The translations under genes and the position numbers were made by a program. Shown one piece after another: positions 24,017 to 35,482 of a stretch of DNA of 64,000 bases (positions are counted from its first letter, which is position 1; each line of letters begins with the position of its first letter). This stretch comes from Glycine soja (Eukaryota; Streptophyta; Magnoliopsida; Fabales; Fabaceae): assembly GCF_004193775.1 (NCBI RefSeq), contig NC_041003.1:26103735-26167734 (forward strand), in the 5' to 3' direction. A model generated the notes under the pieces. The model saw nothing but the letters and a program-made list of their open reading frames with translations. It did not search any database and was not told the DNA's origin.

Positions 24017-26926
24017 ATGGCTTCTCCACCTGATTTACACACATCTACGGTCGTTGTCTACTAGATCACCTGGTGCTGAGGAACCAGTGGTCCATGTTGA
24101 TCCTGCTACCGGCAAGGCTGACGGTCCCTACAGGAAGAAATTAAGAACATATTTGGGGATTGTGGCGCGTGATAAGGTGGACGTCACCTACGAGAATTGG
24201 AAGGAGGTCCCTACTACTCAGAAAGACCTGATTTGGGAGGATATTCAGGTATTTTTCTTTTCTTATTGGATTTTGTTTAATTAATAGCCAAAAAATAAAT
24301 TATTGTAACAAATAAACCTTATTTGATGTTGTCAGGCGGAATTTGAAATCCAAGAGGCTTCTGATAATAGCACGAAAAGGAAGTTACTTCAGACCGTGGG
24401 CGAGAGATGAAGGCAGTTTAAATCAGACCTCATGAGGAAATGGGCCCTTGCAGCCAATCAGGACGGTGTGGAGGACACTGTCTGTGAGAAATACGACATT
24501 AGCAAGGACAAATGGGCCCAGTTTTGCCAGACTCGCAGAGACCCTTCTTGGGAGGTATGTTCTTTGCCATTTAAGTTGTTTTTCAAAAAAAAATTAACTT
24601 GTTATACTTCATTCTAGCAATTTGAAAGATTCTTGTTTTATTTTTGCAGGATGTGCGCAAAAAGGCACAGGCCATCCAGAAGCAGAACACTGCCCCCCAC
24701 GTTTTGTCTCGTGGAGGTTATGACTATTTGGAGCAGAAGCTTCTGGCTGAGAAGACGAAGAAGAAGCTGGAGGAAGCTACACAGTCAGGAAGCGTTGATG
24801 GCGTCATCGACCCTCCATCCCTGGTGAGACGCCACGTGAAGTGGAAGATGGCTCGCACGAAGAAAATAGGGGAGATGACGACTGAGGCCGCGAAGGAAAT
24901 CGCTACGAAGATCGTAAGCCATTTTCAACTAACCATTAGAATTATATTTCAATATTTTGTGAATGCCATGTACAACTGTGTGTTTTCTATGCAGGATTCC
25001 TTTGAGGAGCAGGTGACACAGGGATCCTTCGTCCCCCATGGACGTCAGGATGTTCTCACCGCTGCTATTGGACGTCCAAAGCACCCTAAACGTGTTCGTG
25101 CTGCTGGAGTTGGTGTCACCATCAAGCAATACTTTGGATTGGCTCCATGGACGTCCCACAGATCTTCTCCCTGCCTCCTGAAGAATTGTAGCAGCTGACC
25201 CAGCAAATCAGGGACCAGCTAGAGGAGTCCATCACAGAAAGAGTGATGCGGCAGCTCATGGCATCCTTAAGCTAGATGCAGTCCTAGATTCAGTCCCAGA
25301 TGCAATCTCAGGGACTTGCACTGCCTCCCGAGCCTCTGGTTGGTCCCTCTGGTCCTCGAGTAAGCACAAAGGGGAGTTTTGTTGATCCCTTACGGGTGAC
25401 TCAGATAGGTGCGGCTTGTACATCGAAGCAGATCCTGCCCGCCTGGTTGCCCTGGGGAGAGTTTATGAGGGATCCACTGTTGTTCATAACACTCCTTTGT
25501 TGCTTGGCCAAGTAAAGGTGGGTGTGGAGGAGGTTATAGATGCAGATGCTCCAGTTCCTGTACCCACTAATGAGGTTTCCTTAGTGGGGCAGACACTTCA
25601 CACCTTCCTTGCTTGGTCGACACATTTGGTCAAGTCTTTATCACAACAGGTACTTTACTCTTACTATATGTTTCTTCTTTTTAAATTAATTCATTCAGCG
25701 TGCCTCAAATTAGGCCATTGAACTTTGTTTCATGAACAGGTAGCTGTGTCTCCGGCAAAACCACCTCCAAAGCCCGATCCGCAGGTCGATGATCTGCTTT
25801 ATCTGATGACATTAACCATCCCAAAGCTTTTCTTGAGGCCTTATCAGGTTACATGGGATGCCACCATGTTCGGGGTCTTTAATCTAGATTTCCTGCTCTA
25901 CATAAAGCATGAAGACCTCTTCGAAATCGCACACGGTGGTCAATGTCTCAGCATATCAGTGCTACAGTTGTGGATTCTGTAAGTCATTTTATATTATTTT
26001 TAATTACCTAAGTTATTTCTTTCAATTCATAAATATTTAACTTTGACTTAACATAAATAGGCATCTCACTGAAACAAGTATGCGAGCGGGGAATTCTGAT
26101 ATCTATGGATTTCTCGAGGCACAGTCCATTTAGATGTCTGGGTAATCGCAGTTTGAGTCTGAAAGTTACATAAAGACTTGGATGCAGAGTTTAAAACGCG
26201 ATGTCTATCTTGGAGCCTACCTAAATGGGTAAGTCACACAAAATAACTGAATTTAATTAATGTTTTCTAATATACTAACCCATATTCGTCTCCACTGCAG
26301 CGGACACTGGCAGATGGTGGTCATCCTGCCCAAGGAACACCTAGTTGTCTAGTTTTGTTCATTGCATAACAGGCCAGACAACTACCTTAAGGGGATTATT
26401 AACAGGTTAGTGTTCTTTTCAATACATTTGCATTGAAATACCTCAATGTACAACACCAGTTTTTAATTGTTACTTATCTGGAACAATGCTTTAAAAGGTC
26501 TTGATGATGCTCCACGGCCTAAATCAAAGGCTCCTGCTAGGTGGATTGTCATCAAGGTACGTCATTTACATTAAACTTCCACTTATATATATTTCTTATG
26601 TATCTGTACACTAGTTGTTTAATTAATATCCAAATTTCATTATGTATTTAGTGTAATAGACAAAAAGGAAGTACTGAGTGCGGGTACTATGTCATGCACT
26701 GGATGTCCACCATCATTTTAGGAACTTTTAGGAATAGCTGGGAAGCTGTACGTTTATTTCAAACAAATTCGATTTTTTTTTATAATTTGTATTACATTAT
26801 TAACTTATTATGATTTATTTCATCATGCAGTATTTTAACGATCCTTGACCATTGGAGCCAGAGAGATTAAAGGCGTTGCGGATCCAGTGGGTACAATATT
26901 ATCTCCGAGTTAGAGATCAGACCTAG
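24017..26926 (+). pseudogene. CACTA second gene: Ptta/En-Spm-like plus Ulp1-protease-like, relic
   Basis: At least nine exons with GT..AG borders can be followed: to 24248, 24336-24554, 24650-24913, from 24995, to about 25650, 25740-25979, about 26061-26230, about 26300-26405, then short exons to a stop at 26924-26926. The first half has the plant transposase (Ptta/En/Spm) signature, with GKADGPYRKKLRTYLGIVAR, KWAQFCQTRRDPSWE and a Gln/Met-rich coil near 25200-25310. The last exons have a Ulp1-type cysteine-protease fold: His in GHWQMVVILPKEH and Cys in STECGYYVMHWMS. Several in-frame stops and shifts (near 24408, 25190, 25275, 26120, 26350, 26848) kill it. Confidence 0.85.
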
Positions 26927-27169
26927 GATTTAGGGACATTAAGTTTAGCTTAGTTTACTTTGGTTTAACATTTTTGACATTTCCTATGTAATTTGAACAT
27001 TGAATTCGTTTGTTGATTGTTGCTTATGATAAATCAATTATTCGATGTTTATTATGATTAAAACTGCTTGAAAGCAAAATAAAATGTTTATTTGTTGTGA
27101 ATTGGGTCTGAAATTGCATTTTACAGGTACAATTTTGGGTTTATTGTAAAAACAGAAAGTTTATATAAA

Positions 27170-27840
27170 AAAAACTTGAAAACAACATCAGTTATTAACA
27201 AAAACCGATGTTAATATAGTAAACAACATCGATTATTTAGAAAAACTGATGTCAACATGCACCTTAACATCGGTTATACTAGAAAACCGATGTCAACGTT
27301 TACATATTAACATCGGTTATTTATACATAACCGATGTTAACGTTCGTATATTAACATCGGTTATTTGTAAATAACCGATGTTAACGTTTGTATATTAACA
27401 TCGGTTATCTATAAATAACCGATGTTATATACAAAGAACTACAGCAAAATAAGTGTATTCATCATCAACGTTGACATCGGTTTTCTACTGAAATCGATGT
27501 TACTGTAATATATTAACATCGGTTTTAGTAGAAAACCGATGTTAATATATTACAGTAACATCGGTTTCAGTAGAAAACCGATGTCAATATATAACATTAA
27601 CATCGGTTTTGCTACAAAACCGATGTGAACGTTCATCATGCATACACTTTTTTTGTTGTAGTTCATTGTGTATAACATCAGGTATTTAGAAAACCGATGT
27701 TATCGTATTTATGTTAACATCGGTTTTGCAAAACCGATGTTAACAATAATACATTCAACATCGGTACTTTCAACATCGATTTTAGAACCGATGTAGAATG
27801 CTATAAATAACCGATGTTGAAAGTGTAATTTCTAATAGTG
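27170..27840. repeat. CACTA subterminal repeat field and right terminus
   Basis: More than 20 copies of AACATCGGTT or its complement AACCGATGTT, mostly paired as head-to-head inverted repeats ~30-40 bp long (for example around 27511-27543). The field ends in aatttctaatagtg at 27840, the reverse complement of a CACTA terminus. In En/Spm-type elements such subterminal repeats bind the element-encoded DNA-binding protein. The same motif, more decayed, marks both ends of the element at 31140-35020. Confidence 0.88.
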
Positions 27841-29143
27841 GAAATGTTAGATTTGACCAGGGAAGCCTTTCTTGACTTAGGAAAGAAGATAATTGAATGT
27901 GCTCACCTAATTGAGTATGCTCCAATTTGCCTACTAGAAAGGCAATCATAGAGGAGCTAGGAACCTTTCCCACGCCAAATGATAGGAAAGAAAAAAGTAG
28001 CTCCTAAGGTAGAATTGAAACCTCTTTCTTTTCTTTTAAGGTATGAAGTTTTTGGTCCTAACTCTACTTATCTTGTGATTGTGAATGCTAGTTTGAGTGA
28101 AAAAAGACTAAAAAAATTACTTTGTGTGCTTCGTAAGTTTAGGAAAGTGATTTGGTACACCATTAGTGACATTAAAGGAATTGACCCTATAGACCCCTAT
28201 GGGACCAAATTGCATGAACTTGCTCACCAAAATGGGTTCGCTTCATTTATTTCAAAAAAGAAAGTTAGGGCTACACAATATCTTGATTACTTCGATTTTG
28301 CTTCTCTTGGCCTAACTGGTGATCTTGATTTTATGTTTTGGAATGTTGGTTGGAAGTATTTCATTGCCCTCATTGATGATACATATGAGTTGTTGGCAAT
28401 TGAGTTCCCAATACATTATATATTGAAATTTTGAATGTGCCCCGTTTGTTCAACATTGATTGTAGTCTCACCCTTGCTCAATTTAATGCTATATTTGGTT
28501 TCCCTAAGGTTGGAAAGTGGAATATACCTCATGGATTCAATGAATAGTACTGTTGGTCCTTAATGTCTTCTGAAGCCGATTAGGCTTTGAGTAAGGTATA
28601 GTTTTCCCACTTCAACCGCTCCTAAATTAGAATCGTTCTACGATTCCTTTTATGCACTATGATTGGCCGAGAAGGTAGTGATGGTTTAGTTTCCCAAGAT
28701 GAGCATCTATTTTTGTGGAATATGCTAACCAATGAGAAATACTTAGATAGAGGTGCATATCTAACTCACCACCTTCTATCTGTGGCCACTTCCACTCAAT
28801 TTGGTGACATTGTTATTGGCTGTCTCGTAACTCGAATAGCCAAACATCTTGTCCATAAAGGTGACTTGACCTCCCTGATGCCAGTTTTTTAACCCGACAT
28901 GATTAATGTTGTTTCTTGTATCTCTATGGGGTTCATCACTCATGTTGCACAACAATATTATTTTGTCCTTCTCACTAGGGATCGTTTCCTACTTCTTGAC
29001 AGTTTCGTCCTGTGACTTAACATTCTAACTAGAGGTTTCTTTAGGAACCAAATAATGACCAACATGAGGCTTTTGATGCAACGCCTCCAACTTATGCAAA
29101 CAATAATGCTATCCTTGCTTATCTTCAAGTCATGGATGCAAGG
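27841..29143 (+). pseudogene. Athila-group retrotransposon relic (RT edge joined to ORF1)
   Basis: The plus-strand frame 27979-28434 starts with text typical of the region just before an Athila RT (YEVFGPNSTYLVIVNASLSE, LRKFRKVIWYTISDIKGI). It then passes, without a stop, into Athila ORF1/gag-like text (KLHELAHQNGFASF, KVRATQYLDYFDFASLGL, FMFWNVGWKYF). Further ORF1 text follows at 28440-29140 with breaks (FNAIFGFPKVGKWNIPHGFN, TQFGDIVIGCLVTRIAKH). The order is abnormal because the RT edge should lie far downstream of ORF1, so an internal deletion or recombination joined them. A homologous fragment lies inverted at 35021-35482. Confidence 0.72.
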
Positions 29144-30794
29144 TGTCGCAACCTACCCTTCGGCGGGAGGGCGACGCGTGACTCGCGGGATGCGTGTTCC
29201 ATGAAAGGAATACGCGCGGAGTCGCCACCAACGTTTATTTGAGGAAAACGTCGGAAAAACCGGAAAAGTCGCGATCTACGATCTTTTAAGTGAAAGGTTC
29301 GGGAGTTGTATTTACGCACGGGGAAGGTATTAGCACCCCACACGTCCGTCCCAAGGGACGGCAGCCTTTAATCGAATGTGCAAACATGACTTTGATTTTT
29401 TATGTTCCCTTTTTATGTCTATATATCCTTATACCCTTTTTATATTTTTCTCTTTTTGTGGTCGACAAGGGTGTTTCTCTTTGCTCCTACGTATTCCTCA
29501 ATTTGCGATGAGGAAATCAGACCTACGTAGTTCTTTCTTATCAAGTGATTTCTTTTTTACTTAAGAGGTGATCATTTTAAGGCGTTGGACCTTGAAAATG
29601 ATCCATTTTACTTAGTAAGAAATTGAAATGACAAACTTCAAAAACCTATTTTTATGGACGAGCTTGACTAGGCGAGTTAATTTTAGCCTTAGTTTCACTT
29701 TAGTTATTAGTCAATTCGGTTAAGAATGAGAAATCCCAAAGAGAAAACGTCCGATTGATTTTCCGCTTTATTTTACTAAAAGACATTTTTTTATTATTAT
29801 ATTATTATTTTACCTCTCTTTTTTATTTCCAACGTGGTTACGACACGACTGAACGGTCGGAATTCATTTTAACCGAAGTTAACGGATAATACAATTCAAA
29901 CGATCGGTGGAAATTTATTTTATTTTTAGGTTAAGCGAGAAATGACTTAAGTAAAATGGCTTAAGCACGTCAAGAGGGGGTATAAAAAGTAAATGAAACA
30001 AGAATAAAAATACACGAAACACAATGTGGACCACCATGGGTGCATAGAATGAATCGAAAAGCTTGGTTCGAGGTACTTACCCGTTGAAGATCGAAGAACG
30101 ATGAAGAACGAATGAAGAACGTCGAAGAACGGTCGAAAACCTTCGCGAAATTCCTCACGGAAAACGTTACGGAAACGTTTCGGAAGCGCTCGGCTTAGAT
30201 TTTCTTCACGGAAACAATTTTTCCAAGAAAATTCGAAAGAGAGAGAAGTGCCTAAAGGGCTGAACCCTTTTCCTTCTCACTTCCTCCCCTATTTATAGCA
30301 AAATAAGGGAGATGCTTGCCGCCCAGCTCGCCCAGGCGAGCAGGGTTGCTTCCTCCAGAAGCAACAGCCTTCTGGAGGAATATTCTGGAGGGCCCAAGTG
30401 GGCCTAGTTGCTATTTGCAACCCCATTTTTACTAAGTACACCCCCTGCCTTTTTTTTTGTGATTCTTTTTTCGTAAAGTTACGGAAACTTATGAATTTCG
30501 TAACGATACTTGTTTTCTTTCCGTAATGTTACGGAACCTTGCGGATTACATAATCATCCCCTTTTTGACTTACGAAATGTTACGGAACCTCACTTATTTG
30601 TGCAACGATGCTTCCATTTGATTTCCGGTGTGTCACAGAACCTTACGGATTGTGCATCAATATTTTCTTTTGTTTTTCGGCATGTCCCGGAATTTCACAA
30701 ATTGCCTAATGATGGGTGCCAAGCACCTCACAAGGACCAAAGAAAAGTTGCATGTCATCAAGCAAAGATCCCCGGACGAAATTAGGGTATGACA
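29144..30794 (-). mobile_element. Ogre-type solo LTR with CAAGG duplication
   Basis: 1,651 bp, plus-strand ends TGTCGCAACC...GGGTATGACA. A perfect 5-bp duplication CAAGG lies at 29139-29143 and 30795-30799. The flanking sequence is Athila ORF1-like on both sides, so this is a clean solo LTR inserted in an older relic. A TATA-like box reads on the minus strand near 30297. Confidence 0.93.
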
Positions 30795-31139
30795 CAAGGC
30801 AACAACAAAAACTCTATGTCTTGGTCAAGGACATGTTTAAGCAACGCTATAATTCACTTGTCCAGAAAATGTATGATTGGTACATTAAGCATCATCGAAT
30901 GACTTCCCTCATCCTTCAGTGAGACCTTTCCATAATGACCATTTCTTTTATATTTACATTGGAGACAATTTATTTTAAGTTTGGGGTGGCTGAAGTGGGA
31001 AAGTTTACCTTACTCGAAGCACAATCAACTCCAGAAGACATTAAGGACCACGTTTTGTTGAACCTGTGAGGTATATTTCACTCCCCACCCTGGGGAAAAC
31101 CATATATAGCATTGAATTGAGAAAACAATACTGCATAAA
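30795..31139 (+). other. Athila-group relic, continuation
   Basis: Continues the sequence interrupted by the Ogre solo LTR. Short coding-like text near 30795-30920 precedes a stop; after it comes ttaagtttggggtgg, a purine-rich phrase seen downstream of coding regions in this retroelement group. No gene can be called. Confidence 0.4.
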
Positions 31140-31747
31140 AGGGCTTTAATTCTGGAGGAGTTTCAACATTAGTTTAGGACCAATGTTGAAACAATCATCA
31201 TTTAAACATCAATTTTAAAATTGATATTGAAAATCATTATCTACATTGGTTCTGGCTGAAATCGATATAGAAATGTGACCAAAATTGTGTATTTTGAAGC
31301 ACTTTCTGCATCGATTCTAAAAAAACCAATGTTGAAAGTCGTATACAACATCTATTTTTGGCAAAAACCGATGTTGAATGTGCTATACCACATCAGTTTT
31401 GGCCAAAACCGACTGGTATAACACATTCAACATCGGTTTTAGACCAACCAATGTTGTTTTTTTTTGCAATTTTTTTTAAAATATTTTGTTCTAATAGCTA
31501 GAGCTAATTAATGTTCTAATAACTATTAATTCACAGTTCAACTCAAACTTGGAACTTTTTTATTTTCAATATCAGTCCAGTTGGCACAATGCCATTATGT
31601 AGCCAACCATATTTCACACATCCAATGATTCCATAAAATTACACACAAGTGCAAAAACAAAGTCTATAAACTCCATAATAAGTTAAATACAAAAAGAACT
31701 GCCATTATTGAACAATCTTAGAACATATGCAATAGACCCAATGTTAT

Positions 31748-32095
31748 TTGAGAGGTAGAGTGGAGACTAGCAATAAACCCACCAAATATTAGAATTCTCC
31801 CACCTAGAAGACTAACAACAACATAATCATGTCTAGAAGGAGCTATGCCCTCGGGATTTCTAGCACCATGCATGCCACTCCCTATCACACATCTCCAACA
31901 AGGTTCTTCCTCACTTAAATCCACTGTAAATACATCATTGGAACAAAATTTGTTCATTAGAGGAAATCCATCTTTCCTAAAGTTCAACAACTCACCTTGG
32001 AATTCAACCTCCTCTTCAAGGCTTCTTCTTATTTCCGAAACTACTATTGAGTCCACCAACGAATGCCTTCTCTTAGCAAATGGACCTCGACACCG
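31748..32095 (-). pseudogene. Captured ZEITLUPE/ADAGIO-type fragment (LOV joined to Kelch)
   Basis: On the minus strand, 32095-31949 reads the end of a LOV/PAS domain of the ZTL/FKF1/LKP2 blue-light F-box family ([45 protein letters not shown]). At 31948 it jumps in frame to a late Kelch repeat ([37 protein letters not shown]), ending near 31748. The intact protein (~610 aa) has LOV, F-box and six Kelch repeats; here the end of LOV, the whole F-box and most Kelch repeats are missing. The photoreactive-cysteine motif lies upstream of the captured part. Non-functional as a photoreceptor, but transcripts could yield homologous small RNAs. Confidence 0.85.
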
Positions 32096-32931
32096 CAATA
32101 AATGACTGCCAAAAATTTTTAAATGATTAAAAAAACAAATTGAATTATAAATATCACGCAACAAACTCAGACAAGTAAGAGATTTGTTTTCTTATATAAA
32201 ATGCTCTTTTGATTACTTTTCTTCCCCTTATTCCTCCAAGGCAATAAAATATTACTCTACATTCTAAAAAATAGACTTCCAAACTAATACTTCTTCTCTT
32301 GGGTAAATTAGAGATATATGGTAATTTATGCATTAGAGAGAATTGTCTTGTTCCTCAATGACAATTGCCCTATAAAAAGAGTCTGAAGACTCAAAGAAAG
32401 GAGGGCAAAGTAGAAATGAGAAACTTTTAGTTGATCCAAAATCTTGTTCTAACATGGAAAATTAGAATTCAATCATTTTTTTTCTAATTGCTAGTAAATA
32501 ATATACCAATTTTAGAGTTCTCATTAGTCCAAGAAGTGGCCTTACATGGAAATATGCTTCCTTCACTCTCTTGCAGAACCCAAAAGATATCCCCACATAG
32601 CTATCCCACACAATAGGATTCAAAGAAAAATTTTAATATCGTGAAGACTCAAGACTGTACTAAAGAGACAACAGTTTAACACACCCATACTATTATTCAT
32701 TTAGATATCCTCATCATCACAAGCATAGGAACTTCCTCTTGCCATGTAAAGAAAGTAAGAAACAAAATAAAGCATACAAAATAAAATAATAGAAAGTTGC
32801 CTTTGTATTAGATTATCCTAAATATCAATTTATCATGTTGACAAATTCATAGATGTCTGTCTGATTGTGCAAAGGTCCATAGGAAGCTTAAGTAAACATT
32901 CATAAAAGCTCATTTGCCAATAGGTTAGTAC
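32096..32931. other. Interior of CACTA-type element, no recognised gene
   Basis: A/T-rich sequence between the two captured fragments (with 31949-32095 at its left edge belonging to the ZTL piece). I see no other coding match. Confidence 0.35.
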
Positions 32932-33859
32932 CTATTGCTCTTGCAAGGCTTAAACTCCCATTAACTCTTCTTGCATGAATAAAACCACCAACTTTTACGA
33001 TTCTTTCCTTCTCAATCTCAAGATCAGGTTTATGATCTATAGACAAATCATACGCCTGTAGTGTAGATATAGGCCATAGTCAGAAAATTTATTGTAATAA
33101 TTATACGCAAGATCTGTTACTTTGAAGATGAAAATCCAAGAATTTTCATCGTGAAGTTACCTGACCCTTCCCACATATCACACAACGTGAATAACCGGCA
33201 TTAGCTACAAAAGTATAGTTGTTTCTAATAATTGTGACGCAGGCAGTGCTTCCTGAAGTTTGTCCAGCAAAATTAGAATGAGGACCCTGCTTACAATACA
33301 TACACATTATAGAGTGACAACAAAAAAATTACACTAGAAAAGAAAATTATAATTTCACACAAACAAAATTTGTTTATCTTATCACCCAAAATGGCTAATT
33401 CCCTCCACCCCCTTTGACCATGCATCATCTCGTCCATTCTGCAATAATCACCAAAATGCTAGTTCATTACTCTTTTTTTAATTTCTTTTTCTTCTGGTGT
33501 TTTGGACTGGGGAGTGGGAGAAAACAATGAATGGATAAGGAACAAGTGAACAATTTTTTTTGTCTATAATATCAATTTTAATGCCATACTTCATATGTGA
33601 TCTTTAATTCTGTAATTTTAAAGAAATGCAATAAGTTAATCATATGGTAAACTTTAGATAGTGCATACATAAAGCTAGTTTCGGTCACTATATTCTAGAA
33701 ATAGAATACATAACAAAGGAACCCCTTTTAGTAATTAAAAATGTTCTAACCTGAAAAATGATTCCTAAAGAGAGGTTCCTATATCTCCAGCTATGTATGC
33801 TTCATTCTTGAGCACCAACTAGTGAAGATACTTAGCACAAAACTTTGCAACCACTTTAC
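32932..33859 (-). pseudogene. Captured PP2C protein phosphatase fragment, four exons with introns
   Basis: Four minus-strand exons in native order with AG/GT borders. Exon A 33859-33751: KVVAKFCAKYLH, LVLKNEAYIAGDIGTSL, two in-frame stops. Exon B 33438 to about 33365: [20 protein letters not shown]. Exon C 33286-33171: [20 protein letters not shown], then [11 protein letters not shown]. Exon D 33055-32932: [38 protein letters not shown]. These match plant clade PP2C enzymes of the PP2C60/PP2C11 kind, which dephosphorylate Ser/Thr using metal-binding aspartates. The conserved GDS aspartate in exon C is Tyr here. Retained introns show that genomic DNA was captured. The first exon and carboxyl end are absent. 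Confidence 0.87.
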
Positions 33860-34764
33860 CTGAAAATTTCGGGGTTAAATTGAGCATCCATAACACATAA
33901 TCAAACAAAGATAAGTTGAAAAAGAAAAAAAAGAGGAACATGATATGCTATATAAAACTTGAGTACAAACACAATTTAGAGGCATAGCAGAAAAACCAAT
34001 TATATTTTTCTTAATTTGTTGAAGTATCTCTCTTACATTCAAGAATATATCATATCCTAGTTACCTATTTTTTTTTTATTATAAGGGTTGAGGGGGTAAG
34101 GGGTAGGATATTATTCCAAAGAGAAAATTGAAATAGCAAGAGTAACAAAGCTATAAAACTAAGAATATAAATAAATGAAACAGCAAGTCATTTTAACATG
34201 TATGGGAGACACCTGTAAGAAAATTGTAAAACTAACATTCATTTTGTTCCTCATATCATGTAGGGTGGCATTTGAAAACTCACACTCACACAATTAAAGA
34301 CTTTTAGATTTATCAAATGAATCCAGTGTTCATTGCCCAGAAACCTGATTCTCCCAAAGCAACTATTTCACCATTTTACCAATTGTGTTAATAAGCATTA
34401 GAAAAAGGAAAAAGGCATAGAACTGCGGTAGCTGCTAATGGGTGGAAAAGGGAAAACGAAATGCAAATGAATATAGCTACATAGTGCTTACATACAAAGT
34501 GAAACACGAAAATGAGATGGTGGGTATTCACTATCTAAAGATGAAAAAAGTAAAACAAACGAACCTTTGAAAACTAAGAGGTCACAGAACAATCACCATC
34601 GTCGCCGTCCTTCATGACTAAGGTCATGGGGCTGGGTGGCGGACAACGGGCAACGACCCAGGGGCTTAAGGCGCAAGCTCAAGGGTTCAAGAGGGGGTTT
34701 CAAGAGGGAGGGTTAAGAAATTCAAGTGAGCTCAAGAGACAGAGAGAGGGATATTATTATCGAA
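33860..34764. other. Interior of CACTA-type element, no recognised gene
   Basis: A/T-rich, no recognised coding sequence. Around 34600-34740 the composition rises in G, with a short plus-strand open frame I do not assign. Confidence 0.3.
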
Positions 34765-35020
34765 ACCTTGCATCGGTTTCAAATAAAACCGATGTTGACT
34801 GAGCATGCAAAACATCTATTTTTTTAAAAATCATTGTTAATGAGTATGAATAACATTGGTTTTATAAAAATCAATGTTAACATTCTCATTTCAATATCAA
34901 TTTTTTCAAAATTGATGTTAACGATGACATTTTATTTACAAAAATACTACTGCACATTTTGTATTATCAGTTTTCATCAAAATCGACTGGATGATATTAT
35001 ATCTTATTTTTGTGATAGTG

Positions 35021-35482
35021 AAGAATGAGACTATGATCAATGTTGAATAAATGAAAGGTGATCAAATCATTAATGCAGCTAGGCTTGTTCAGAATTTCAA
35101 TATATAATGTACTAAGGGACTCATATGTCAACCGCTCATATATGTCATCAATGAGGGTACCAAAATACTTCCTTCCAACCAACATTCCCAAACATAAAAT
35201 CAAGATTACTAGTTAGGCCAAAAGAAGCAAAATCAGAATAATCAAGATACCATGTGGCTCTAACTTTCTTTTTTCCTGAATTTCAATTTTGAAATTAATG
35301 AAGTGAATTGGTTTTGGTGAGTAAACTCATGCAATTCGATATCATCTGTAGGGTCAGACGTCTCCTCATGAATAGTCTTCCCTCTACCATCATTTTCCTT
35401 GGGTTGGGAGGTGCCTTTGTCTTGGAGGGTTATAGCGCTTTGGAAGATTTCCTTGGTGCACCTTTATGCTTTAGTGGAGCCA
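35021..35482 (-). pseudogene. Athila-group ORF1 5' fragment, inverted relative to the copy at 28150
   Basis: On the minus strand it starts near 35482 with MAPLKHKGAPRKSSKAL, a basic Athila-type ORF1 start. It runs through HEFTHQNQFTSLISK, VRATWYLDYSDFASFGLTS and YERLTYESLSTLYIEILN to FNIDHSLIL, where the CACTA border interrupts it at 35020. It is homologous to 28190-28480 but on the other strand. Frameshifts near 35360 and 35170. Confidence 0.72.

Larger units (their letters stand above)
13372..27840 (+). mobile_element. CACTA (En/Spm) element, left end missing
   Basis: Right end at 27840 reads, on the minus strand, CACTATTAGAAAT, a CACTA terminus similar to soybean Tgm elements. It is preceded by a ~670-bp field of subterminal AACATCGGTT repeats. 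Inside are relics of a TNP2-type transposase gene (13761-16954) and a second Ptta/Ulp1-like gene (24017-26926), both on the plus strand, as in autonomous plant CACTA elements. The left terminus is not found; the Ogre insertion at 11425-13371 lies where it should continue. Nested insertions: copia solo LTR 17884-21739 containing a LINE. Confidence 0.82.
31140..35020 (-). mobile_element. Non-autonomous CACTA-type element carrying two host gene fragments
   Basis: The right border at 35020 reads, on the minus strand, CACTATCACAAAA. It lies exactly where an Athila ORF1 reading on the minus strand is broken. Decayed AACATCGGTT-type inverted motifs occur near both ends (31160-31460 and 34765-34990), the same motif as in the CACTA element ending at 27840. 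No transposase is present. The interior holds ZTL/ADO-like (31748-32095) and PP2C-like (32932-33859) fragments, both on the minus strand, in sense with transcription from the right end. The left terminus is not resolved; 31140 is approximate. Confidence 0.7.

Noticed and set aside
27979..28434. Intact 151-residue gene
   Set aside because: It fuses an RT-edge to ORF1 text of an Athila element; this is a rearranged relic, not a gene.
31845..32105. Plus-strand open frame over the ZTL/ADO fragment
   Set aside because: Antisense shadow of a clear LOV/Kelch match on the minus strand.
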